In this document: positions 18,820 to 27,745 of the stretch, one piece after another
Layout: each line of letters opens with the position of its first letter
Position numbering within the stretch: the first letter of the stretch is position 1
From: Aestuariivivens marinum
Lineage (GTDB): Bacteria; Bacteroidota; Bacteroidia; Flavobacteriales; Flavobacteriaceae
Length of the DNA: 64,000 nt
Assembly: GCF_022662175.1 (NCBI RefSeq)
Contig: NZ_JAKMCR010000001.1
Location: forward strand, 310,001-374,000
Direction: 5' to 3'
Made by a program: the position numbers and the translations under genes
The notes under the pieces: generated by a model
The model's database searches: none
What the model was told of the DNA's origin: nothing
Seen by the model: the letters and a program-made list of their open reading frames with translations, nothing else

Positions 18820-19167
18820 CTATTTTTTATCTTCTTTTAAAAGTGAATGTAGTATAGATTGCAGTATGGAAAGTAACACACTAAATATTAATGCCCACCA
18901 AATATTTGTTACCGAAAATCCGGTAATTAAATTATCGGCCAATAAGATGATCAGAGCATTTATAATGAGTAAAAACAGGCCTAAGGTCACTATGGTTATT
19001 GGCAATGTAAAAATGATTAGAATAGGCTTAACCAATAAATTTAAAACAGATAGGACTAGGGCCACAATAATAGCGGTAACATAGCCATCTACATAAACCC
19101 CAGACAATATATTGGCAAGAATTACAACCGCTAGAGCATTTAATAAAAGTTTAAGAATCAATTTCAT
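18820..19167 (-). CDS. phage-holin-family / YvlD-like small membrane protein
   Basis: The 115-residue protein has four hydrophobic segments and the motif VLSVLNLLVKPILIIFTLP near 40-58 followed by ITIVTLGLFLLIINA, diagnostic for the superfamily IV 4-TM holin family (YvlD). Despite the family name these are chromosomal membrane proteins without a proven lytic role. It lies upstream of tig in the same direction. Confidence 0.85.
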   Translation of the reverse strand: MKLILKLLLNALAVVILANILSGVYVDGYVTAIIVALVLSVLNLLVKPILIIFTLPITIVTLGLFLLIINALIILLADNLITGFSVTNIWWALIFSVLLSILQSILHSLLKEDKK

Positions 19168-19200
19168 AATTTTTGAGATTTCAATAAAAATACAAAAAAA

Positions 19201-19306
19201 CTAAAGGACAAACTTAATAACCGCTTCAAAAAAGTCCTTCGGATTTTCGGCATGGATCCAGTGTCCCGCATTTGCAATGGTGAATATTTTAGGGAACGGC
19301 CTGCTA
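19201..19306 (-). pseudogene. orphan 3' end of an alpha/beta hydrolase gene
   Basis: The minus strand encodes PFPKIFTIANAGHW followed by IHAENPKDFFEAVIKFVL and a stop (19203-19201). This matches the last 30 or so residues of the intact hydrolase at 20176-20937, whose tail reads VTIANAGHWLHAENPKDF then FEAVIKFV. No start codon or upstream hydrolase sequence is present; it begins where the methyltransferase gene ends. Confidence 0.88.
19208..19291. repeat. 84-bp direct repeat, copy 1 (flanks methyltransferase gene)
   Basis: It aligns without gaps to 20180-20263 with 6 mismatches in 84. The copies lie on both sides of the methyltransferase gene in direct orientation. Confidence 0.93.
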
Positions 19307-20167
19307 TTAAACTCTCTTAAAAACCACAATGTCTTGATATTCTTTTCTTGAATCATCTACCTCCTTACTCTTCCAAAACCCATCCACAATTTTTAAACAC
19401 TCCAAACCAGCTTTTTTAAGCATCCGCTTTAGCTCATCTTTATGAATGGCAATATTACCAGATTTAACATTTTCATTCATTAACCTAAACCCTTCTCTTT
19501 TGTGCGGAAAATTAAAATAATCACGATTTGCTATATACTCTTCATCATTTGAGTCGTACAAGAAAAATGTTGAAAAACACATCCCATTTGGCTTCACCAC
19601 CCTAGATATTTCATGAAAATAGTGTTGAATTTCTTCCAATTGCAAATGGGTGAACAATGAGATTGAGAACACCTTATCAAAATTATTATCTGCATAAGGA
19701 AACTCAAATTCTGTAGCCTTCAATTTGGAAGTATTGTACAAATCATTAAAAAGAGGAACATATTTGAACTTAAAATTAGAAAAATCCTTACCTATTCCTT
19801 TATTACACCAATCTACACCTTTTTTCACAACATCAAACCCATCATAAGCCCCCTCATTGTTTAGATGCTCTGTAAGAGCTATTGCAGTTCTTCCTACCCC
19901 ACTACCAATATCCAAAACATTATCGCTAGGCAATAAATCTATCTCTTCTTTTAGTAAATTTAACTGAAACTGACCCTGTTTTATATATGCCTTTGACCCT
20001 ATGGAAGAACCTGTGTAAATCATTCCCCTTGGCGGTACATATTTATGTCTTTTTCCTAAAAAGGTATCCCACAAATCTATAGGTAAATAATACAATCTTC
20101 TTATCACAAACCTTTGATTCGAAGATAATCTGTACCAAAAATCCCGTAATCGCTTTGTCTTGTTCAT
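19307..20167 (-). CDS. class I SAM-dependent methyltransferase, inserted between duplicated hydrolase tails
   Basis: The 286-residue protein has a SAM-binding motif I NVLDIGSGVGRTAIAL near 83-98, GAYDGFDVVKKGVDWC for the acidic strand 2 end, and FDKVFSISLFTHLQ for the post-motif region, followed by ISRVVKPNGM. The N-terminal 70 residues are basic (MNKTKRLRDFWYRL) and helical. The pattern resembles methyltransferases of glycan or surface-polysaccharide clusters, but no substrate can be named. It stops 8 bases past the hydrolase stop in transcription order and lies between an intact and an orphan hydrolase tail, which points to acquisition at this site. Confidence 0.82.
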   Translation of the reverse strand: MNKTKRLRDFWYRLSSNQRFVIRRLYYLPIDLWDTFLGKRHKYVPPRGMIYTGSSIGSKAYIKQGQFQLNLLKEEIDLLPSDNVLDIGSGVGRTAIALTEHLNNEGAYDGFDVVKKGVDWCNKGIGKDFSNFKFKYVPLFNDLYNTSKLKATEFEFPYADNNFDKVFSISLFTHLQLEEIQHYFHEISRVVKPNGMCFSTFFLYDSNDEEYIANRDYFNFPHKREGFRLMNENVKSGNIAIHKDELKRMLKKAGLECLKIVDGFWKSKEVDDSRKEYQDIVVFKRV

Positions 20168-20175
20168 ATAAAAAA

Positions 20176-20937
20176 TTAAACAAACTTTATAACCGCTTCA
20201 AAAAAGTCCTTTGGATTTTCAGCATGGAGCCAGTGTCCCGCATTTGCAATGGTCACTATTTTAGCTTGGGGAAAGTGATTAAGGATTATATTTTCGTCAT
20301 CAATACCTATATACTCCGATCGATCTCCTCTTAAAAACAGGACATTCTTATCAAACGTAGCAAATGCAGGCAAGGCTTCACCTACCTCGCCAACCTCTTG
20401 TTTTAAAATGTCTAAGTTAATACGCAATCCTAAACGTCCTTTCTCTTCCCAATACAAGTTTTTCAATAAAAATTGACGTGTCCCATAATCTGAAACATAG
20501 TGACTTAAAACGCTATCGGCTTCTGCCCTGCTTTGTATTTCATCAAAGTTTAATGCCGAAAGCCCCTCCAAAATCAAATCGTGGTGTATGGGATAAAATC
20601 GTGGAGAAATATCGACCACTAATAATTTTGAAACCAATTCCGGATATAAGGTAGAGAACAACATAGCCGTTTTACCTCCCATGGAGTGCCCTAGCAAAAT
20701 AATATCTTCTAACTGATAATGGTTGCAATAAACTTTTAAATCTTCTACAAGGCACTCATAATTAAACTCGTTGCTCCAAAAACTTCTACCATGGTTCCGC
20801 TGATCTACCAAATGCACTTGAAAACCGAAATCACTAAATTGTTTACCCAGTGTTTTCCAATTATCACTCATACCCAAAAACCCATGTAGGATCACAAGTG
20901 GTTTACCTTCTCCTATTATATTTGAATGTAATATCAT
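20176..20937 (-). CDS. alpha/beta hydrolase (YbfF-like)
   Basis: The 253-residue protein has an alpha/beta hydrolase fold: oxyanion-hole HGFLGMSDNWKTLG at 18-31, a LVDQRNHGRS strand, nucleophile elbow ILLGHSMGGKTAM with Ser near 101, and the catalytic His in TIANAGHWLHAE near 233. DQRNHGRS and the size fit the YbfF esterase group. The natural ester is unknown. Its 3' end is duplicated at 19201-19306. Confidence 0.87.
   Translation of the reverse strand: MILHSNIIGEGKPLVILHGFLGMSDNWKTLGKQFSDFGFQVHLVDQRNHGRSFWSNEFNYECLVEDLKVYCNHYQLEDIILLGHSMGGKTAMLFSTLYPELVSKLLVVDISPRFYPIHHDLILEGLSALNFDEIQSRAEADSVLSHYVSDYGTRQFLLKNLYWEEKGRLGLRINLDILKQEVGEVGEALPAFATFDKNVLFLRGDRSEYIGIDDENIILNHFPQAKIVTIANAGHWLHAENPKDFFEAVIKFV
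20180..20263. repeat. 84-bp direct repeat, copy 2 (inside hydrolase 3' end)
   Basis: This is the coding tail of the intact hydrolase; the partner copy is 19208-19291, 93% identical. Confidence 0.93.
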
Positions 20938-20948
20938 AAAATTCTCTT

Positions 20949-21009
20949 AGTGGCAAGGCTCTCGAAGCCACTATAATCTAAATTTTGAGACTTCGATAAA
21001 CGCAGTCTC
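20949..21009. repeat. two small hairpins between pdxJ and the hydrolase
   Basis: AGTGGC/GCCACT (20949-20972) and GAGACT/AGTCTC (20987-21009) form two adjacent stems with TCGA-containing loops. They look like fragments of palindromic intergenic repeats; neither has a terminator T-run. Confidence 0.5.
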
Positions 21010-21016
21010 CATAATT

Positions 21017-21733
21017 CTACCCTTTAAGTTTATTAAGATACATCTGAATCACATTTTCCACACCCAAATATAAACTTTCAGCTATTAATGCATGACCAAT
21101 AGAAACCTCTAATAAGTTTGGCACTTCATTTTTAAAAAACTCGATGTTGTCCAATGACAGATCATGACCGGCATTAACACCCATTCCCAAATTAGTCGCT
21201 AACTGAGCACATGTTACATAAGGCACAACCGCCTTTTCGTTTCCTAGACTATATTGATGCGCAAAAGCCTCAGTGTATAACTCAATACGATCAGTTCCAG
21301 TAGCCTTTGCCCCTTCTATTTGATTTAAGACTGGATCAACAAAAATAGAGGTTCTAATACCGTTATTTTTAAACTCTTTTATAACATCCATTAAAAAACT
21401 ATTGTGTTTTAAGGTATCCCAACCTGCATTACTGGTAATGGCATCAACTGCATCTGGCACTAAAGTTACCTGTGTTGGTTTCACTTCTAAAACCAATTTA
21501 ACAAAAGAGTCAATAGGATTCCCTTCAATGTTATATTCAGTGTTAACCTCTGGCTTTAAATCACGTGCATCTTGGTAACGAATATGACGTTCGTCTGGCC
21601 TTGGATGAATGGTTACCCCTTCAGCTCCAAAACGCTGCACATCCTTTGCAAACTGTACCACATTGGGCACATCGCCTCCTCTGGAATTACGCAATGTGGC
21701 TATCTTATTAATATTTACGCTTAACTTTGTCAT
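21017..21733 (-). CDS. pdxJ: pyridoxine 5'-phosphate synthase
   Basis: The 238-residue TIM-barrel enzyme shows the family N-terminus LSVNINKIATLRNSRGGD, GAEGVTIHPRPDERHI near 37-52 with active-site His and Arg, and GVNAGHDLSLDN near 187. PdxJ condenses 1-deoxyxylulose 5-phosphate with 3-amino-2-oxopropyl phosphate to make vitamin B6. A TATTTTTG at 21758-21751 on the minus strand may be its -7 box. It diverges from the CBS-nadK operon. Confidence 0.96.
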   Translation of the reverse strand: MTKLSVNINKIATLRNSRGGDVPNVVQFAKDVQRFGAEGVTIHPRPDERHIRYQDARDLKPEVNTEYNIEGNPIDSFVKLVLEVKPTQVTLVPDAVDAITSNAGWDTLKHNSFLMDVIKEFKNNGIRTSIFVDPVLNQIEGAKATGTDRIELYTEAFAHQYSLGNEKAVVPYVTCAQLATNLGMGVNAGHDLSLDNIEFFKNEVPNLLEVSIGHALIAESLYLGVENVIQMYLNKLKG

Positions 21734-21821
21734 GTATTTGTTTTAAAAGGCAAAAATACAAAGTAGAACAACCTTAAATACTATTTTTTTAATTAATTTG
21801 CATGCTGTAAACCCTCATTAA

Positions 21822-22481
21822 GTGAAACTTTCAGAATTAATTATAAATGACATAACACCTGTAAACAATAAAGGACAAATAAGTGATTTGCAACTATTGT
21901 TCAATCAGTTAACTTATTCCCATATCCCTGTTATTGATAATGACTTTAATTATTTAGGATGTTTGTTTGAAACCGATGTGCATTGTTTTGATGGCAGCAA
22001 ACCCATAAGTGATTTTAGCTATGCCTATGAAAATTTCTATGTTAAAAACACTACGTTATGGCTAGATGTACTCGAGGCTTTTGCCAGAAATTCCAGTAAC
22101 ATCATGCCTGTTTTAGATGATGGCAATCGTTATTTAGGATACTATGAACTTAATGATGTAATAAGTCTTTTTGGTGAATCACCCTTCTTTATAGAACCAG
22201 GAGAAATACTGGTAATTGAAAAGGGCATCAACGATTATTCGTTTAGCGAAATTAGTCAAATCATTGAATCTAATGACGGAAAGTTATTAGGTGCTTTTGT
22301 TTCTAAAACAAAAAACGATGTGGTACAGGTTACTATTAAAATTAGCAATGCTTCATTAAATGATGTGCTGCATACCTTTAGAAGGTATAGCTATAATATT
22401 GTATCGGGTCACGAAGATGACACCTACAATAAAACACTTAAAGATCGCTCAGATTATTTGAACAAATATTTAAACATGTAA
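21822..22481 (+). CDS. CBS-domain protein
   Basis: The 219-residue protein starts at GTG; no upstream ATG is in frame. Residues 1-120 form two CBS repeats (SHIPVIDNDFNYLGCLFETD and IMPVLDDGNRYLGYYELND), the adenosyl-ligand-binding pair known from many regulators. Residues 130-219 look ACT-like (GEILVIEKGINDYSF onward). It ends 5 bases before nadK in the same operon, and this pair recurs in Bacteroidota. A ligand-sensing role is likely but the ligand and target are unknown. Confidence 0.82.
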   Translation: MKLSELIINDITPVNNKGQISDLQLLFNQLTYSHIPVIDNDFNYLGCLFETDVHCFDGSKPISDFSYAYENFYVKNTTLWLDVLEAFARNSSNIMPVLDDGNRYLGYYELNDVISLFGESPFFIEPGEILVIEKGINDYSFSEISQIIESNDGKLLGAFVSKTKNDVVQVTIKISNASLNDVLHTFRRYSYNIVSGHEDDTYNKTLKDRSDYLNKYLNM

Positions 22482-22486
22482 TACTT

Positions 22487-23371
22487 ATGAAGGTTGCAGT
22501 TTTTGGACGCTTTTATAACAAAACCACAAGTGCTTCGGTATTGACGCTTTTTAATTATTTACTAAAAAAAAATATTGAAGCTTATATAGAAACAGAATTC
22601 TATCAGCTTATAAAAAACAATTCAACTATCATTAAAGATTTTGCATCCTTTAAAACCTTCGATACTTTAGATGATTCATTTGATTTGCTCATTAGCGTTG
22701 GTGGTGATGGTACCATCTTAAGGGCCATTACCTTTGTTAAGGATACAGATATTCCCATTATAGGTATTAATACTGGGCGTTTAGGTTTTTTAGCAACCAT
22801 CCAGGACGACCAAATCGAGAGTGCTATACAAGACATTATTGATGGTAACTATAAAATTTCTGAACGCAGTTTACTTTCTGTTGAAACACAGCCTGAAAAT
22901 AAAAGCATTTCGTCTTTCAATTTTGCATTAAACGAGGTTACGGTTAGCAGAAAAAACACCGCCTCCATGATTATTGTTGAAACTCTTATGGATGGTGAAT
23001 ACCTAACATCGTATTGGAGTGATGGTTTAATTATATCTACACAAACAGGCTCAACAGGGTACTCTTTAAGTTGTGGCGGGCCAGTTATTACCCCTGGTGC
23101 CAATAGTTTTGTATTAACCCCTATTGCTCCCCATAATTTAGGTGTTCGCCCCTTGGTCATTCCAGACTCAACACAAATACAGTTAAAAGTAGATGGCAGG
23201 GAAGCACAACATCTAATATCCTTAGATTCCAGAATCGCTACACTTAACAATGGCACTATCATTACTATTAAAAAAGCCAATTTTAAGATTAAGATGCTTG
23301 ATCTTTTAAACGAAAGCTTTTTGGTTACCCTTAGAAAAAAACTGCTTTGGGGCCAGGACAAACGCAATTAA
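22487..23371 (+). CDS. nadK: NAD kinase
   Basis: The 294-residue enzyme has the GGDGT motif in LISVGGDGTILRA near 65-77, GINTGRLGFLAT near 93, and the NAD-binding SDGLIISTQTGSTGYSLSCG near 178, completed by GGP. NadK phosphorylates NAD to NADP in the cytosol. It is preceded closely by the CBS gene and followed by the DUF6089-uppS-bamA group. Confidence 0.96.
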   Translation: MKVAVFGRFYNKTTSASVLTLFNYLLKKNIEAYIETEFYQLIKNNSTIIKDFASFKTFDTLDDSFDLLISVGGDGTILRAITFVKDTDIPIIGINTGRLGFLATIQDDQIESAIQDIIDGNYKISERSLLSVETQPENKSISSFNFALNEVTVSRKNTASMIIVETLMDGEYLTSYWSDGLIISTQTGSTGYSLSCGGPVITPGANSFVLTPIAPHNLGVRPLVIPDSTQIQLKVDGREAQHLISLDSRIATLNNGTIITIKKANFKIKMLDLLNESFLVTLRKKLLWGQDKRN

Positions 23372-23480
23372 CGAGCAAAAACACTATTAACCCCCAAGAA
23401 GTTCTAAACAATATTTTTGGGCATTTGTAGTTTTAAACAAGACTAATGGGTTCAAATTATTATGGGCCCATCTTATTTAT

Positions 23481-23488
23481 TATATTTG
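23481..23488 (+). promoter_or_regulatory. possible -7 element before the DUF6089 gene
   Basis: TATATTTG fits TAnnTTTG and lies 18 bases before the ATG at 23506. No clear TTG is found 20 bases upstream, so the match is partial. Confidence 0.4.
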
Positions 23489-23505
23489 CAAACTTTTGTA
23501 TATAT

Positions 23506-24195
23506 ATGAGGCATTTAACCATATTGATATTAAGCATTTTAAGTATCCATTTATCTCATTCCCAAATTCATGAAGTTGGACTTTTTTTGGGAGGTAGTAA
23601 TTTTATTGGTGATGTTGGTGCTACAAATTATATAGCCCCAAATCAACTTGCTTTTGGCGGCGTTTATAAATGGAATAGAAGCCCTAGACACTCGTGGCGT
23701 GCATCATTAATTTTTACAGAATTAGAAGGCGTCGACACAAATTCAGACGATCTAAGGCGAATACAAAGAGGCTATGAATTTACTAATGAAATCATAGAAC
23801 TTTCTTTAGGAATGGAATTTACTTTTTTTGATTTCGATCTGCATACCGGAAAAAAATTGACAACACCTTATTTATATGGAGGTATTAGTGTTGCCCATCA
23901 CGACGACTATTATTTTTTGAATGGCGTTCAAACTCAAGAAAATACTAGTAACTGGACCTTTGGTATTCCAATGGCCCTAGGCTTAAAAACGACGTTTCTA
24001 GATAATTTTATTTTAAGTGTAGAAGTAGGTGCTAGATATACCTTTTCAGATGGATTGGATGGCAGTGTACCCAATGATGAAAATTTGCAACAATATAGAT
24101 TTGGAAATATAAACAACTACGATTGGTATGTGTTTTCAGGTATCACACTAACCTATACTTTTGGACTAAACCCTTGTTATTGCCCAGAAAATTAA
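23506..24195 (+). CDS. DUF6089 family outer-membrane beta-barrel protein
   Basis: From ATG 23506 the protein has 229 residues; an upstream ATG at 23446 would add 20 residues and lies within promoter-like sequence. A signal peptide ends near SHSQ (17). The rest alternates polar and hydrophobic residues (EVGLFLGGSNFIGDVG, then FTFFDFDLHTGKK and a closing YTFGLNPCYC) as in small 8-stranded barrels. DUF6089 proteins sit upstream of uppS-bamA in many flavobacteria. Function is not known; the place suggests a link to envelope assembly. Confidence 0.8.
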   Translation: MRHLTILILSILSIHLSHSQIHEVGLFLGGSNFIGDVGATNYIAPNQLAFGGVYKWNRSPRHSWRASLIFTELEGVDTNSDDLRRIQRGYEFTNEIIELSLGMEFTFFDFDLHTGKKLTTPYLYGGISVAHHDDYYFLNGVQTQENTSNWTFGIPMALGLKTTFLDNFILSVEVGARYTFSDGLDGSVPNDENLQQYRFGNINNYDWYVFSGITLTYTFGLNPCYCPEN

Positions 24196-24936
24196 ATGGA
24201 TGTAATTGAAGACATAAAAAGTAAAACACTACCCAAACATATAGCTATTATTATGGATGGCAATGGCAGGTGGGCCAAACAAAAAGGCATGTTGCGTACT
24301 TTTGGCCACGAAAATGGCGCTAAGGCTGTTAAACGAGCTGTTGAAGCTTCGGCTGAATTGGGTATAAAAAACTTAACACTTTACGCATTTTCTACAGAAA
24401 ACTGGAACAGGCCCAAACTAGAGGTACAAACCTTAATGAAGCTTTTGGTTACTTCGTTAAAAAAAGAGATTAAAACTCTTCAAGACAATGACATACAACT
24501 TTCTGCAATAGGCAACTTAACAACTTTACCAACTAAGGTTCATAAAGAACTGCTTGAGGTTATTGAAGCCACAAAAAACAATAATCGTATGATATTAACC
24601 ATAGCGCTAAGCTACGGTTCTAGGGAAGAATTGATAAACACAGTTAAAGAAATTAGCATTAAAGTTAAAAATAATATAATTTCGCCCGAAAAAATTGATG
24701 AATCAATTATAAATGAGCATCTTTACACGCAAAATTTACCAGACGTAGATTTACTTATCAGGACCAGTGGAGAAAAACGTATAAGTAACTTTTTACTATG
24801 GCAAATTGCATACGCCGAATTGTACTTTACCAATACACTTTGGCCAGATTTTACAAAGCAACATTTGTATGAATCGATTATTGAATATCAAAAAAGAGAA
24901 CGACGATTTGGGAAAACAAGTGAACAACTCAGCTAA
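24196..24936 (+). CDS. uppS: isoprenyl (undecaprenyl) diphosphate synthase
   Basis: The 246-residue cis-prenyltransferase has the catalytic Asp in IAIIMDGNGRWAKQ near 16-29, LTLYAFSTENWNRP near 60, and the C-terminal block DLLIRTSGEKRISNFLLWQ followed by YAELYF, which binds isopentenyl diphosphate and Mg. It makes the C55 carrier for peptidoglycan and polysaccharides. It starts on the base after the DUF6089 stop codon and overlaps the predicted bamA start. Confidence 0.97.
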   Translation: MDVIEDIKSKTLPKHIAIIMDGNGRWAKQKGMLRTFGHENGAKAVKRAVEASAELGIKNLTLYAFSTENWNRPKLEVQTLMKLLVTSLKKEIKTLQDNDIQLSAIGNLTTLPTKVHKELLEVIEATKNNNRMILTIALSYGSREELINTVKEISIKVKNNIISPEKIDESIINEHLYTQNLPDVDLLIRTSGEKRISNFLLWQIAYAELYFTNTLWPDFTKQHLYESIIEYQKRERRFGKTSEQLS

Positions 24937-27517
24937 GAGTCTATACCTATCTGCTTATAAAAAAGCCTGTGCAATAGTTTTAGTTTTCATTGCCAGCTTC
25001 AATTGCCTACAAGCTCAAAATATATCGAACAGTAAAAAATATACTATTGGAGGCATTACAGTTTCTGGAAACACAACCTTTAGCGATCAAACCATAATTT
25101 CATATTCCCGATTAAGGGAAGGTAAGGAAATAAGTGTTCCTGGAGAAGATATTGCTTTTGCAATTAAAAAGTTATGGGACTCTAAATTGTTTAGTGATAT
25201 TGAAATTTACCGTGTTTTTGAAGGGGATACCGTTTACTTGGAAATCAGATTATCCGATTTACCTCAACTTAATGAGATTAAGGTTAATGGTGTAAAAAAA
25301 GGAAAAATAGAAGCTATTATTAAAGACAATAAATTAAATAAAGGTGTTAAGGTTACTGAAAACCTTATTAAAACTACCGAAAACTTTTTAGAGACCAAGT
25401 ACAAAAAGGAAGGCTTTTTAAACACTAAAGTACACATTAACACCATAGAGGTTAAAGACTCCATTAAAACCCCTCGGGTAAACATGGTCCTTAATATCGA
25501 TAAAGGCGAGAAGGTTAAAATTAAGGATATTGTGTTTAATGGCAATACGGTTTTAAATAACAAAAAGCTTAGAAAGGCTATGAAGAGCACAAAAAAAATA
25601 AATAGGCTTCGTATCCTTAAACGCTCAAAATATGTCGATTCTGCCTACCAAGCCGATCTAGGTCATGTTATAGATAAATATAAAGAAAATGGTTACAGGG
25701 ATGCCCGTATTATATCTGACAGCCTAATTATAAATAACGATAAAACCATATCATTAAAGATCGATGTTAACGAAGGTAACCTATATACCTTTGGAGATAT
25801 TAAATTTATTGGTAATACGGTTTACAGCGACCAATTTTTAAACAGAATCTTACGTATAAAAAAGGGAGATACATACAATGGTGTGCTATTGGAAAAAAGA
25901 ATTGAAGATCCCTCTAAGCCGGATGCAATTGATATTAAAAATCAATACCAAAACAATGGTTATTTGTTTTCAGATGTTAACCCTGTTGAAGTAAGTGCCG
26001 ACAATAATGTTATTGATCTTGAAATTAGAATCATAGAAGGCAAACCGGCTTATTTTAACAACATTAGTGTTTCTGGTAACGACAAAACCAACGACCATGT
26101 AATATACCGTGAACTACGTACACGCCCGGGACAACTTTATAGTAAAGCCAATGTAGTACGTACCATAAGGGAACTGGGACAGTTAGGTTTTTTCGACGCG
26201 CAGGAATTAACTCCAGACATACAAAACCCTAATCCTAATGAAGGTACGGTAGATATTGAATACAAGGTAAAAGAAGCTGGATCCAGCCAAATTGAGCTTC
26301 AAGGCGGCTATGGAGGCGGTGGCTTTATTGGTACTTTAGGGCTTTCGTTTAACAATTTTGCCATAAAAGATATTTTCAACAAAAAGGCCTACAAACCCAT
26401 ACCTATGGGAGATGGCCAGAAATTAGCATTACGTTTGCAAGCCAGTCGTTTTTACCAAACCTATAGTTTTTCATTTTCAGAGCCATGGTTAGGCGGTAAA
26501 CGTCCTGTACAGTTTTCGGCATCCATTTCCCATACCAAACAGTTTTTATATGATTTTATAACAAGAAAGGCTGATAAATCCCGACGGTTTAATATTACGG
26601 GAGTTACACTTGGACTAGCAAAGCGTTTATCGGTGCCAGATGATTATTTTACCTTATCACAAGCTATTAGTTTTCAACACTACGATTTACAAAATTACAA
26701 TACAGGACTTTTTACGTTTGGCAACGGTAGTTCAAAGAACTTGTCCTACACCGTTGGTTTAAGCAGAAACAATACACGTATAGATCCTATTTTTCCTACG
26801 GGAGGATCTAGTTTTGCAGTTACTGCCAAACTATCTATTCCTTATTCATTATTTAACAATGTAGATTATGCAGCCTTAAAAAGTGAACGCGATGAAAAGC
26901 AAGAAGTTTTATCCAATCCAAATAGTTCAAATGCTGACAGAACAGATGCTTCAAATAGAATTGGTGAAATAGACCAGGAACGCTACAATTGGTTAGAATT
27001 TTATAAGATTAGCTTTAAGGGTGATTGGTATACACAACTTGTGAAAAACCTAGTTTTAAAGCCAAGTATAGAGTTTGGTTTTCTAGGAGCCTATAATAAT
27101 GATAGAGGAGTTATTCCATTTGAACGTTATTTCCTAGGTGGTGATGGCTTAGGAGGTTATAGCCTAGATGGCCGGGAAACTATTGCTTTACGAGGTTATC
27201 CTAACCAATCGTTATCCAATCAAGATGGTGGCACCATTTACAATAAATTTTCTTTGGAATTGCGCTACCCCATTACGCTTGGTGCATCAGCAAAAATTTA
27301 TGGGCTTACGTTTATAGAAGGTGGTGCTTCCTATAACAGTTTTAGGGATTACAATCCATTTAATATTAAGCGTTCTGCTGGTTTGGGCGTGCGTATTTTT
27401 ATGCCTGCTTTTGGGTTGTTAGGAATAGACTTTGGGCATGGTTTCGATACCATTCCTGGAGATACTGGCACAAAGCATGGGTGGGAAACCCACTTTATTA
27501 TTGGACAACAATTTTAA
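24920..27517 (+). CDS. bamA: outer membrane protein assembly factor BamA
   Basis: The GTG at 24920 is chosen because it places a good signal peptide at residues 10-33 (AYKKACAIVLVFIASF, cleavage near LQAQN); the frame stays open upstream into uppS. The 865-residue protein has POTRA domains up to about 430 (repeated GNT.fsd patterns such as VSGNTTFSDQTIISYSR and FNGNTVLNNKKLRKAMK), then a 16-strand barrel with the lid-loop motif RGYPNQSLSNQDGG and a terminal aromatic FIIGQQF. It inserts beta-barrel proteins in the outer membrane. The start overlaps uppS by 17 bases, implying translational coupling. Confidence 0.93.
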   Translation: MNNSAKSLYLSAYKKACAIVLVFIASFNCLQAQNISNSKKYTIGGITVSGNTTFSDQTIISYSRLREGKEISVPGEDIAFAIKKLWDSKLFSDIEIYRVFEGDTVYLEIRLSDLPQLNEIKVNGVKKGKIEAIIKDNKLNKGVKVTENLIKTTENFLETKYKKEGFLNTKVHINTIEVKDSIKTPRVNMVLNIDKGEKVKIKDIVFNGNTVLNNKKLRKAMKSTKKINRLRILKRSKYVDSAYQADLGHVIDKYKENGYRDARIISDSLIINNDKTISLKIDVNEGNLYTFGDIKFIGNTVYSDQFLNRILRIKKGDTYNGVLLEKRIEDPSKPDAIDIKNQYQNNGYLFSDVNPVEVSADNNVIDLEIRIIEGKPAYFNNISVSGNDKTNDHVIYRELRTRPGQLYSKANVVRTIRELGQLGFFDAQELTPDIQNPNPNEGTVDIEYKVKEAGSSQIELQGGYGGGGFIGTLGLSFNNFAIKDIFNKKAYKPIPMGDGQKLALRLQASRFYQTYSFSFSEPWLGGKRPVQFSASISHTKQFLYDFITRKADKSRRFNITGVTLGLAKRLSVPDDYFTLSQAISFQHYDLQNYNTGLFTFGNGSSKNLSYTVGLSRNNTRIDPIFPTGGSSFAVTAKLSIPYSLFNNVDYAALKSERDEKQEVLSNPNSSNADRTDASNRIGEIDQERYNWLEFYKISFKGDWYTQLVKNLVLKPSIEFGFLGAYNNDRGVIPFERYFLGGDGLGGYSLDGRETIALRGYPNQSLSNQDGGTIYNKFSLELRYPITLGASAKIYGLTFIEGGASYNSFRDYNPFNIKRSAGLGVRIFMPAFGLLGIDFGHGFDTIPGDTGTKHGWETHFIIGQQF

Positions 27518-27567
27518 TTAGGTATTTAATTTTGGCACGATATTTTCTAACATCTATGTATTGATAA

Positions 27568-27662
27568 GAAATGAGCTATAACAAGAAGTTTATACCAACC
27601 GAAATGATTATTGGTGAATTACATCTGACCAATAAAAAACAATGAAATATAAACAGATGAAA
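27568..27662 (+). repeat. 95-bp dispersed repeat, copy B
   Basis: This is the second copy of the sequence at 9717-9810. It lies between bamA and the first skp-like gene. Its terminal ATGAAA opens only a 29-codon frame, so here the coding start is not at the repeat end. Confidence 0.85.
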
Positions 27663-27687
27663 TTTTTAAGATTAAAATTCGTTAATT

Positions 27688-27718
27688 TTGAAATGAGCAA
27701 TCTAAAATTTTTATTTTG
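27688..27718 (+). promoter_or_regulatory. predicted promoter of the first skp-like gene
   Basis: TTG (27688-27690), a 20-base spacer and TTATTTTG (27711-27718) approximate the Bacteroidota promoter, with one mismatch in the -7 box. It lies 28 bases before the gene's ATG, giving the skp pair a promoter independent of bamA. Confidence 0.45.
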
Positions 27719-27745
27719 CGAATGGTATCCAACTATTAAAAATTA

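Noticed and set aside
18820-19167. Prophage holin indicating a phage
   Set aside because: The YvlD-like family is chromosomal, no other phage genes are near, and it lies in a core gene cluster.
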